Origin: DASRAP01 sp964503275
Lineage (GTDB): Bacteria; Gemmatimonadota; Gemmatimonadetes; Gemmatimonadales; Gemmatimonadaceae
Length of the DNA stretch: 64,000 bases
Assembly (NCBI GenBank): GCA_964503275.1
Contig: CAZCZO010000001.1
Location: 1 to 64,000, forward strand
Direction: 5' to 3'
The notes under the pieces: generated by a model
The model's database searches: none
Seen by the model: the letters and a program-made list of their open reading frames with translations, nothing else
Told to the model about the DNA's origin: nothing
Program-made: the position numbers and the translations under genes
Shown here: piece by piece, positions 51,828 to 58,927 of the stretch
Layout of the letters: every line of letters starts with the position of its first letter
Numbering within the stretch: the stretch's first letter is position 1

Positions 51828-51857
51828 TTGCGTACCGGTAGGGGGTATGGGTATAAT
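51828..51857 (+). promoter_or_regulatory. Promoter of the copZ-copA-csoR operon with CsoR-type operator
   Basis: TTGCGT (51828-51833), 18-nt spacer, TATAAT (51852-51857). The spacer holds TACCGGTAGGGGGTA (51833-51847), a G-tract flanked by TA(C) half-sites as in CsoR/RcnR-family operators. A csoR gene ends this operon, so repression without copper is likely. The binding is inference. Confidence 0.65.
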
Positions 51858-51958
51858 ACCAGAAGCGGGTCCGATGCGTATGCGGGGCCCCGAGCCCGGA
51901 GCGCCCTGTATCCTGCATCCCGCAGTGTGAGACCAACGGCTTCACCCAGGTGACCACC

Positions 51959-52171
51959 ATGCCCACGCAGACCTACGTCGTCGAAGGAATGTCCTGCACC
52001 CATTGCATCCGGGCCGTGCGGAATGCCCTCGAGACCGTCGAAGGCATCACCGTCCTCGAGGTGGGGCTGGGAACGGTGCGCATCGAAGCCGCCCCCGACT
52101 CGCCGCCCACCGGCGACATCTCGGCCGCGATCGAGAATGCGGGCTATCACGTCGTGGGGGTGACCGGATGA
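51959..52171 (+). CDS. copZ: Copper chaperone (heavy-metal-associated domain)
   Basis: A 70-residue HMA domain protein that carries Cu(I) to the CopA ATPase. The metal site is GMSCTHC (Cys13, Cys16). The rest fits the ferredoxin-like fold (VRNALETVEGITVLEVGLG; IENAGYHVVGV). ATG 51959 has AGGTGA 5 nt upstream. Its stop overlaps the copA start as ATGA. Confidence 0.93.
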   Translation: MPTQTYVVEGMSCTHCIRAVRNALETVEGITVLEVGLGTVRIEAAPDSPPTGDISAAIENAGYHVVGVTG

Positions 52172-54600
52172 CACGCACCCTGCCCGTCATGCCTGAGGCG
52201 GATGAGGCGCCGCCCGTCCCCGCCGCGCCGCCGTCTCAGGCACCCGCGCCGCACGTCGCCACCATCGAGCTGCCCGTGGGAGGCATGACCTGCGCGGCCT
52301 GTCAGGCCCGCGTGCAGAAGTCCCTGGGTGCCGCCGAGGGTGTCTCGAGCGCCACGGTGAATCTCCTCATGGAGAACGCCACCGTCACCTACGATCCCCT
52401 CGTCACCGATCCCAGCGCGATCATCCGCCGGATCCGCGACGCGGGCTACGAGGCCGAGTTGCCGCGCCCGAGCGTGTCGCCGCTGCATTCGATCACTGAG
52501 GACGATGCCGCACGGGAGCAACGTTACCGCGCCTTGCGCCTGCGGTCGCTGGTGGCCTTCGCCATCGGAGCGGCGACGATGCTCCTCTCGATGCCGCTGA
52601 TGCATCCTGCGGGTGGCGATGCACACGCGCATGGCGGCGATCCACTCTCCATCTTCCTCGCGCGCTACTTCGACGAGCCCATCCGCGCCGTCGTGCCGTT
52701 CATCTACGACTGGCCGTTGCCGGTCCTGCTCTACGGCTCGCTGATCCTCACGTCGATCTCGATGTTCTGGGCTGGCCGTGAGTTCTTCACGCGGGGCTGG
52801 GCCGCCGTCCGGCACGGTGGTGCCGACATGAACACGCTGATCGCGATCGGGACGGGCGCGGCCTACGCCTATTCGCTGGTCGCGACCTTCGCGCCGCAAT
52901 GGTTCACGTCCAGTGGCTTGCAGCCGGCCGTGTACTACGAAGCGGCGGCGCTGATCATCGGGCTCGTGCTGGTGGGGCGCACCCTCGAGGCGCGGGCGAC
53001 CCGACAGACCGCGAGTGCGATGCGCGCGTTGGTCGCCCTGCAGCCGCCACGGGCGCGCGTCGAGCGCGATGGGAGTGAGGTCGACGTCGGCATCGAGTCG
53101 CTGCATCCCGGCGAGATCGTCGTCGTGCGGCCGGGCGAACGGCTGCCCACCGACGGGGTGCTGCTACGCGGCGAGACCGCCGTGGACGAGGCGATGCTCA
53201 CCGGCGAATCGATGCCCGTCCCCAAGGTCCCTGGCGACGCGCTGATCGGCGGCACGGTCAACGGCACCGGCACCATCCGCTACCGCGCGACCACACTCGG
53301 CGGCGACTCGGTCCTCGCGCGCATCATCCGCCTCATGCGCGACGCGCAGGGCACCCGCGCCCCCACGCAGCGCCTGGCCGATCGCGTCAGTGCGGTGTTC
53401 GTCCCGGTGGTGGTGTCGATCGCGGTCGTGACCTTCCTCGTCTGGTTCGCGCTGGCCGACGTGAATGCCTTCCCGCGGGCGATGCACGCCGCGATCACGG
53501 TGCTGATCATCGCCTGTCCCTGTGCGATGGGGCTCGCCGTGCCGACCGCCGTGATGGTCGCGACCGGTCGCGGGGCCGAGTTCGGGACGCTGTTCAAGGG
53601 GGGGGAAGCGCTCGAGCGGCTCGATGACGTCACGACCATCATCCTCGACAAGACAGGCACCGTCACCGAAGGTCGGCCCACCGTGACCGACCTGCGGAGC
53701 GTGCCGGGCGTGGATGAGACCGCGATGCTGCGCGATGTCGCCTCGCTGGAAGGGGAATCGGAGCATCCGCTGGCGGTCGCCTACCTCGAAGCCGCTCAGG
53801 CGCGTGCGCTGGAGCTGCTGCCCGTCGAAGGCGCGCAGACCGTGGCCGGCCGTGGCCTGCAGGGTGTGGTCGATGGGCGCGGCGTGGTCATCGGCAATGC
53901 GCGACTGATGCAGGACTGGAGCGTGGACACCGGCGCGCTGGACGCCGAGGTCGCCGCGCTCGCCGACGCGGGCAAGACCGTATCGTATGTCGCCATCGAT
54001 GGAGCACTGGCCGGGCTGGTCGCGGTCGCGGACCCACTGCGCGACAGTTCCCGTGCCGCGGTCGCGGCCTTCAAGCGTGCGGGGCTGGAGGTCGTGCTCC
54101 TCACCGGAGATACCGAACGCACCGCGCGGGCCATCGCCCGGGAGGCCGGGATCGACGAGGTGATCGCCGGCGTGCTGCCCGAGGCCAAGGTGGCCGAGGT
54201 CGCGCGGCGGCAAGCGGCTGGCCGCGTGGTCGCGATGGTCGGGGACGGGATCAACGATGCACCGGCGCTCGCGCAGGCGGACATCGGGATCGCGATGGGC
54301 AGCGGGACCGACGTCGCGATGGCGGCGGCCGATGTGACCCTCATGCGGCCGGATCTGCGCGCGGTCTCGAGTGCCCGGCAATTGTCCACGCGGACCCGCG
54401 CCACGATGCGTCAGAACCTGTTCTGGGCCTTCGGCTACAACGTGCTGGGCATTCCCATCGCGGCGGGGGTGCTGTACCCCGCCTTCGGGATCCTGCTCAG
54501 CCCGATCATCGCGTCGGCGGCCATGGCGCTCAGTGATGTCTTCGTGGTCGGGAACAGCCTGCGCCTGCGCAGCTTCCGGCCGATCTCCGTGGAGGGGTGA
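52168..54600 (+). CDS. copA: Copper-exporting P1B-type ATPase
   Basis: An 810-residue Cu(I) pump of the inner membrane. One N-terminal HMA domain (GMTCAAC, Cys42 and Cys45), a His-rich luminal loop (GGDAHAHGGD), and eight expected TM segments. The metal-binding CPC is at Cys450-Pro-Cys452 (IIACPCAMG), with the phosphorylation motif DKTGT at Asp494, SEHPLA (the HP signature) and GDGINDAPALAQAD in the hinge. All residues for a P1B-1 pump are there. The start overlaps copZ by 4 nt. The Ala/Pro-rich first 30 residues are an extension. Confidence 0.95.
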   Translation: MTRTLPVMPEADEAPPVPAAPPSQAPAPHVATIELPVGGMTCAACQARVQKSLGAAEGVSSATVNLLMENATVTYDPLVTDPSAIIRRIRDAGYEAELPRPSVSPLHSITEDDAAREQRYRALRLRSLVAFAIGAATMLLSMPLMHPAGGDAHAHGGDPLSIFLARYFDEPIRAVVPFIYDWPLPVLLYGSLILTSISMFWAGREFFTRGWAAVRHGGADMNTLIAIGTGAAYAYSLVATFAPQWFTSSGLQPAVYYEAAALIIGLVLVGRTLEARATRQTASAMRALVALQPPRARVERDGSEVDVGIESLHPGEIVVVRPGERLPTDGVLLRGETAVDEAMLTGESMPVPKVPGDALIGGTVNGTGTIRYRATTLGGDSVLARIIRLMRDAQGTRAPTQRLADRVSAVFVPVVVSIAVVTFLVWFALADVNAFPRAMHAAITVLIIACPCAMGLAVPTAVMVATGRGAEFGTLFKGGEALERLDDVTTIILDKTGTVTEGRPTVTDLRSVPGVDETAMLRDVASLEGESEHPLAVAYLEAAQARALELLPVEGAQTVAGRGLQGVVDGRGVVIGNARLMQDWSVDTGALDAEVAALADAGKTVSYVAIDGALAGLVAVADPLRDSSRAAVAAFKRAGLEVVLLTGDTERTARAIAREAGIDEVIAGVLPEAKVAEVARRQAAGRVVAMVGDGINDAPALAQADIGIAMGSGTDVAMAAADVTLMRPDLRAVSSARQLSTRTRATMRQNLFWAFGYNVLGIPIAAGVLYPAFGILLSPIIASAAMALSDVFVVGNSLRLRSFRPISVEG

Positions 54601-54602
54601 CG

Positions 54603-54896
54603 ATGGGACCGCATCAGCACGGCGGCGATGCCGCGAGCAAGGCCCGACTGCAATCGCGCCTGCGCAAGATCGAGGGGCAGGTGCGCGGCCTGCAGAAGAT
54701 GATCGAGGAGGACCGCTACTGCCCCGACATCCTCATCCAGATCTCGTCCACGCAGCAGGCACTGCGCGCCGTCAGCAAGCAGCTGATGCGCGACCACCTG
54801 CAGCACTGCACCACGACCGCCGTGCGCCAGTCCGACGAGGCCGCGCAGCAGGTGTACGACGAGCTGATCGACCTCATGTACACCTACACCAAGTGA
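54603..54896 (+). CDS. csoR: Copper-sensing transcriptional repressor CsoR
   Basis: A 97-residue all-helical DUF156 repressor. The Cu(I) ligands match CsoR: Cys40 (in DRYC), His65 and Cys69 (DHLQHC), with the same 25- and 4-residue spacing as in M. tuberculosis CsoR. The N-terminus has a His patch (GPHQHGG). The ATG follows GGAGGGG in the copA stop region; a GTG overlapping the copA stop is an alternative. Autoregulation of the cop operon is likely through the operator at 51833-51847. Confidence 0.93.
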   Translation: MGPHQHGGDAASKARLQSRLRKIEGQVRGLQKMIEEDRYCPDILIQISSTQQALRAVSKQLMRDHLQHCTTTAVRQSDEAAQQVYDELIDLMYTYTK

Positions 54897-54916
54897 ACGT
54901 CGGCCCCCGCCGGGGT

Positions 54917-54922
54917 TAGATT
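54917..54922 (+). promoter_or_regulatory. -10 box TAGATT, leaderless layout
   Basis: TAGATT ends 7 nt before the ATG at 54930. TGAACG (54894-54899) sits 17 nt upstream as a weak -35. The next gene may thus have its own promoter rather than depend on readthrough from csoR. Confidence 0.5.
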
Positions 54923-54929
54923 CCACGAG

Positions 54930-55313
54930 ATGCAGCGGCCACTGCGCGCGGTCCTCGCCCTGATCCTCGGTCTCACGACGATGCTCGTGCGGCCGGTCTC
55001 CGCGTGCACGATGGTGGCGCCCGCGCAGGTGGTGGAGGCGACCGTCGCTGCGCCGGATGCTGCGGCAGAGCAGCCGCAGGACCATCATCACCACCAACAC
55101 GCCGCCGCGCCCACCGAGCAGGACCCAGCGCCGCCGCACCCCGCCAACGACGCGGACTGCGACGTGGCCGTGGGCTGCCTCGTCGCCGTGATGCCGCGCC
55201 CTGCGGCCATCACCATCCGCTCGACGCCGGCGCATGCGGCCGTGCCGGCGACATCGGACCAGATCATCGCCTCGGCGATGTCGGCCCCGGAACCACCCCC
55301 GCCGCGACGCTGA
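54930..55313 (+). CDS. Small secreted His-rich protein, possibly copper-binding
   Basis: A 127-residue exported protein: signal peptide (AVLALILGLTTMLVRPVSA) followed directly by Cys-Thr-Met. A His cluster DHHHHQH lies near residue 52, and Cys-Asp-Val-Ala-Val-Gly-Cys near residue 77; the tail is Pro-rich. It follows csoR by 33 nt. His clusters plus Met and Cys next to cop genes suggest periplasmic copper binding, but no known family is recognised. Confidence 0.68.
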   Translation: MQRPLRAVLALILGLTTMLVRPVSACTMVAPAQVVEATVAAPDAAAEQPQDHHHHQHAAAPTEQDPAPPHPANDADCDVAVGCLVAVMPRPAAITIRSTPAHAAVPATSDQIIASAMSAPEPPPPRR

Positions 55314-55381
55314 GCGCTCGCTGGACCGCGCACCGACGGTCGGTGGCGCGAGAGACGGTGGTCCCCTCAACAGAGACAGAG

Positions 55382-56185
55382 ATGCTGGGTCATACTCAGC
55401 GTGCGGCCCTGGTGGCTCTCGCGATGTTCGCGAGCGCCTCCGGCCTGCACGCACAGACGGATTGGTACAACACGGACCGCGGCCGCCCGCTCCGCACGTC
55501 CGACGCGCTGGTCATGGAGCGGCATGCCTTCGAGTTCCATCTCGCCCCGCTGACCTTCACGCGATCGGGCGGCGTGTCCTCGTGGGAGGCCGAGCCTGAG
55601 TTGGGCTGGGGTATCCTCCCCCGCACGCAGTTCGAGGTCGGCGTGCCCATCGCCTCGGCGGCGTCGTTGGGTCGCGACGCGCAGGTCGCCGCGCGCGGGG
55701 TGCACCTCGGGCTGATGCACGCCCTCAACGCCGAGACGCTGCTGTTCCCGGGGCTCGCGGTCGGGGTGGATGCCCTGCTGCCCACCGGTGGCCGACGCGC
55801 CGAGCAGGCCCACGGGTCCGTGATCCTGGCGGCCACGCGCACTGCGCGCGCCGGGCGCATGCATCTGAATTTCGCGCAGCATGTGGGACCGCGTGACGAC
55901 CCGCGCGCCGAGGTCCCGCGCTGGCGCGCCGGGCTGGCGTTGGACCGGCCCATCCCGCTGCGCACGATGCTCGTGGGCGCCGAGGTGTATGCCGATGAAC
56001 CCTTGGCCGGCGGCGAGGTGCGCTGGACCGTCGGCTCGGGGCTGCGCTGGCAATTGGCGCCGCGACTGGCCTTCGACGTCGGCGTGGCGCGCACGATGAC
56101 GGGCGCGCAGCGCGGCTGGTCCATCACTACGGGGCACGCGATCGAGTTCGGTCTGCCCTTCCTGCAACCCACGGGAGGTCGCTGA
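55382..56185 (+). CDS. Outer-membrane beta-barrel protein, transporter-like
   Basis: A 267-residue exported protein with signal peptide ending at LHA-QTDWYN. The sequence is a run of amphipathic strands typical of small barrels (RHAFEFHLAPLTF, ELGWGILPRTQFEVGVPIA, AGLALDRPIPLRTMLVGAEV), ending with a Phe/Leu strand (HAIEFGLPFLQP). Related barrels are labelled transporter or MetA-pathway phenol degradation-like. Its stop shares a base with the next start (TGATG), and it lies 68 nt after the His-rich gene. Likely part of the copper-linked group. Confidence 0.72.
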   Translation: MLGHTQRAALVALAMFASASGLHAQTDWYNTDRGRPLRTSDALVMERHAFEFHLAPLTFTRSGGVSSWEAEPELGWGILPRTQFEVGVPIASAASLGRDAQVAARGVHLGLMHALNAETLLFPGLAVGVDALLPTGGRRAEQAHGSVILAATRTARAGRMHLNFAQHVGPRDDPRAEVPRWRAGLALDRPIPLRTMLVGAEVYADEPLAGGEVRWTVGSGLRWQLAPRLAFDVGVARTMTGAQRGWSITTGHAIEFGLPFLQPTGGR

Positions 56186-57243
56186 TGCGTCGCCTCATGC
56201 TGTTCGTGCTCGTGGCCCTCGGCGGTTGTGCGCAGTGGACCACCACCTACGAGTCGTTCTACCTGCAGGCGGGACACAATTGGACGTTCCGCCGGGATCA
56301 TCCGGCGGCCGACCGCTTGTTCAACGCCTTCGACTATGGGCATGCCATCCTCTACGAGACGCTGTTCGCGCGCCCCACGGCGCCGCCCGCGCTGCTCGAA
56401 GAGGAGATCTACTCGCACCTGACGGAGCGCGTGCTCGCCCGGCCACCGCGGCTGCCGCTCGAGGAGATGGCGATCGAGCCGACCTATGCCCGGCTGGCGC
56501 CCGAAGCGAAGATGATGTTCGACTGGGCCCACGTGCTGCACCGGCAGTTGTACGACATCCTCGCGTCGAACCAGCTCGATTCCGCGGCGCAGGATCGTGA
56601 GGTCGCGCGGCTCTTGGCCTATTACAAGAGCCGTCCGGAGCTGGCGTTCTCGTCGAAGCCCAAGACGATGGCGTTGATGCAGGAGCAGCCCTACTCGCTG
56701 GCCTTCCGCAAGGCCTACCCCAAGTTCAACGGACTCATCTGGGGCTATCACTGGCTGCAGATCGGGCTCTATGAGCCGCTGGTCGTGGCCACCTCGCCGG
56801 AGCAGAAGCGGCTGGGCATCCTGGCCTCGGTGGCCCGGTTCCGGCAGATGCTGCTGGACCCGCCCCGCACGATGCCGCACACCATGCCGATGACCGCCGC
56901 GGTCGCTCCGGCCTTCACGGCGCGCTTCCCCGAGGCGGCCATCATCTTCGACAATCTCCACGGCATGCACGACGTGGTCTCGGACATCCTGGCGAATCCC
57001 GAGGTGCCGCGGGGGAAGAAGCGCGAGACCATCCTCGCGGCCGCGCGGGCCTACCGTGACGACAGCACCGAGGTGATGACGGTCGAGGCCTGGAAGCGGA
57101 TGTCCGTGGGCATGGGCATCGAGAATCAGGGCGGCCTGGCCGTGGGCTTCCTGCCCGCGCTCCCGACGCCGACCATGGCCTACGGGGCCGTGATGCAGCA
57201 CGACAAGGACGGCAACATGATCCACAAGCACGACGGGCACTGA
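56185..57243 (+). CDS. His/Met-containing lipoprotein next to the copper genes
   Basis: A 352-residue putative lipoprotein with lipobox LGGC (Cys15). Mostly helical; the N-terminal part is Tyr/His/Trp-rich (YESFYLQAGHNWTFRRDHPA). Met/His motifs appear in MPHTMPMTAAV and at the C-terminus (MIHKHDGH). Not recognised as a known family. Translational coupling to the barrel gene suggests the two act together in the envelope, possibly on copper. Confidence 0.7.
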   Translation: MRRLMLFVLVALGGCAQWTTTYESFYLQAGHNWTFRRDHPAADRLFNAFDYGHAILYETLFARPTAPPALLEEEIYSHLTERVLARPPRLPLEEMAIEPTYARLAPEAKMMFDWAHVLHRQLYDILASNQLDSAAQDREVARLLAYYKSRPELAFSSKPKTMALMQEQPYSLAFRKAYPKFNGLIWGYHWLQIGLYEPLVVATSPEQKRLGILASVARFRQMLLDPPRTMPHTMPMTAAVAPAFTARFPEAAIIFDNLHGMHDVVSDILANPEVPRGKKRETILAAARAYRDDSTEVMTVEAWKRMSVGMGIENQGGLAVGFLPALPTPTMAYGAVMQHDKDGNMIHKHDGH

Positions 57244-57266
57244 GGCGCTGGCTGCCGCGGTAACGG

Positions 57267-57301
57267 CCCGGCTCGCCTCCCATTCCAGGGGGCGAGCCGG
57301 G
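57267..57301. terminator. Hairpin terminator after the copper-linked genes
   Basis: CCCGGCTCGCC (57267-57277) pairs perfectly with GGCGAGCCGGG (57291-57301), with a 13-nt loop, between the lipoprotein stop at 57243 and the Fur-family gene. Confidence 0.65.
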
Positions 57302-57313
57302 CTCTTCGCGTGG

Positions 57314-57319
57314 TATATT
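57314..57319 (+). promoter_or_regulatory. -10 box TATATT of the Fur-family gene, leaderless layout
   Basis: TATATT ends 5 nt before the ATG at 57325. The -35 region overlaps the terminator stem and shows no TTG element. Confidence 0.5.
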
Positions 57320-57324
57320 CCAGT

Positions 57325-57717
57325 ATGGAACGCCAGACCCGCCAGCGTGCTGCCATCCAGCGCGTCTTCGACGAGACGTCCCGACCGCTCGACCCCCACG
57401 AGGTGCTCCTGCACGCCCAGCGCTTCGTCCCGCAGCTGGGGATCGCCACCGTGTACCGCGCCCTCAAGTCGCTGGGCGATGAGGGCTTGATCGCCACGGT
57501 CAATCTCCCGGGCGAGAACCCGCGCTACGAACGCGCGAACCTGCATCACCATCATCACTTCCAGTGCCGGAGCTGCCAGCGGGTCTTCGACCTCGATGGC
57601 TGCCCGGGCGACGTGGCGAAACTCTCGCCCCGCGACTTCCAGTCGCTGACCCCGCCGGGGTTCACGCTGGAAGACCACGAGATCATCCTCTACGGCCGGT
57701 GCGAGCAATGCGCGTGA
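57325..57717 (+). CDS. Fur family metal-dependent transcriptional regulator
   Basis: A 130-residue Fur/PerR/Zur-type repressor. The winged helix contains ATVYRALKSLGDEGLIATV. The regulatory site is HHHHHFQCRSC, and two CxxC pairs (CRSC and CEQC at the end) make the structural zinc site. The C-terminus stops right after the second CxxC, so it is a short member. Which metal or peroxide it senses cannot be told. GTG at 57310 is a weaker start. Its end overlaps the DsbA-like gene by 10 nt. Confidence 0.9.
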   Translation: MERQTRQRAAIQRVFDETSRPLDPHEVLLHAQRFVPQLGIATVYRALKSLGDEGLIATVNLPGENPRYERANLHHHHHFQCRSCQRVFDLDGCPGDVAKLSPRDFQSLTPPGFTLEDHEIILYGRCEQCA

Positions 57718-58397
57718 CCCTCGGTGTCGTCCTCACGTTCCTCATCGCGCCGCTCGGCGCCTGCCAGTCCAGCGAGAGCGCTGCGCAGTCGACCGGTGCC
57801 AAGACGGCGGCGGAGGAGCGTGAGATGCTGGTCAAGGCCGACGCGGCCCGCGCGATCGGGCCCGAGAACGCCAAGGTGGTGCTCGTCGAGCTCTTCGACT
57901 TCGGCTGCTCGGCCTGCCAGGAGTTCCATCGCACGCGCTCGGACTCGCTGAAGGCCGTGCTGCCTCCCGACGTGCGCTTCATCGCGATGGGCTTCCTGAT
58001 CCCGCGCTTCCCGCGCGGCTACCACGCGGCGGAGGCGGCGCTCTGTGCCGGGGCGCTGGGCGGACCGGCGGCGTACCAAGCGATGGCCGACCGGCTGATG
58101 GCCGCGCCGGCCGAGTGGGAGAATGCGCATGATCCGCGGGCCACGCTCGTCGGCTACGCCCGCGACGCCAAGCTCGATGTGGCGGCCTTCACCGACTGCA
58201 CCGACCGCGACATGATGGCGCCGGTGATCCTCTCGGATCTCTCGATCGCCAACAACTTCGAAGCGCAGGCGACGCCGACCTTCGTCGCGATCCCGAGCGG
58301 CGCGGAGTCGGCGGCGGACATCGGCAAGCTCGAGGGGGTCGCGCCGATCGCGCGGCTGCTGGAGCTGATCGATACCGCGCGGGCGAAGGCCAAGTAA
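57708..58397 (+). CDS. DsbA-like thioredoxin-fold lipoprotein
   Basis: A 229-residue exported protein: signal peptide with lipobox LGAC (Cys19). Thioredoxin-4/DsbA domain with the active-site CxxC in FDFGCSACQEFHRT, helical insertion (EAALCAGALGGPAAYQAMAD) and the cis-Pro strand EAQATPTFVAIP. It likely acts as a thiol oxidoreductase at the periplasmic face. It overlaps the Fur-family gene by 10 nt and precedes moaB by 5 nt. Confidence 0.87.
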   Translation: MRVTLGVVLTFLIAPLGACQSSESAAQSTGAKTAAEEREMLVKADAARAIGPENAKVVLVELFDFGCSACQEFHRTRSDSLKAVLPPDVRFIAMGFLIPRFPRGYHAAEAALCAGALGGPAAYQAMADRLMAAPAEWENAHDPRATLVGYARDAKLDVAAFTDCTDRDMMAPVILSDLSIANNFEAQATPTFVAIPSGAESAADIGKLEGVAPIARLLELIDTARAKAK

Positions 58398-58402
58398 GCG
58401 CG

Positions 58403-58927
58403 ATGCCTCTGCCGGACGGCACGGCGGCGCATCGGGCGTCGGCTGCCGCTCGGCCGCCGCTGCGCTGTGCGGTGCTCACCGTCAGCGACACCCGCACGGC
58501 GGCGACCGATACCTCGGGTCCGCGGGCCTGCGCGCTGCTGCGCGAGGCGGGGCACGAGGTGGTGCACACCGCGCTGTTCCCGAACGACGAAGCCCGGGTC
58601 CGCGCGGCGGTGGCGCAGCTCGTCGAATCGGCGAGCGCCGACGTGGTCCTGCTCAGCGGGGGCACAGGCCTCAGCAGCCGCGACCGCAGTGTCGAGGCGG
58701 TCACCCCGCTCTTCGAGCGCACCATCCCCGGCTTCGGTGAGCTGTTCCGGCTCGTGAGCTTCCAGGAACAGATCGGGGCGGCCGCCGTATTATCGCGGGC
58801 GGTCGCCGGGAGCGCCCGCGGGGTGCTCATCGTCGCACTGCCCGGGTCACAGGCCGCCGTCGAGCTGGCCCTGACCCGTCTCCTGCTCCCTGAACTCGCG
58901 CACATCGTCTACGACCTGCGTCGATGA
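58403..58927 (+). CDS. moaB: Molybdenum cofactor biosynthesis protein MoaB/Mog family
   Basis: A 174-residue MoaB/MogA-fold protein that binds molybdopterin. Typical parts: LTVSDTRTAATDTSGPR near residue 27, LLSGGTGLSSRDRSVEA near residue 92, and the GFGELFRLVSFQEQIGAAAVLSRA region. The first about 20 residues are an Ala-rich extension. No other mo- gene is present. It overlaps the next gene by 4 nt (ATGA). Confidence 0.9.
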   Translation: MPLPDGTAAHRASAAARPPLRCAVLTVSDTRTAATDTSGPRACALLREAGHEVVHTALFPNDEARVRAAVAQLVESASADVVLLSGGTGLSSRDRSVEAVTPLFERTIPGFGELFRLVSFQEQIGAAAVLSRAVAGSARGVLIVALPGSQAAVELALTRLLLPELAHIVYDLRR

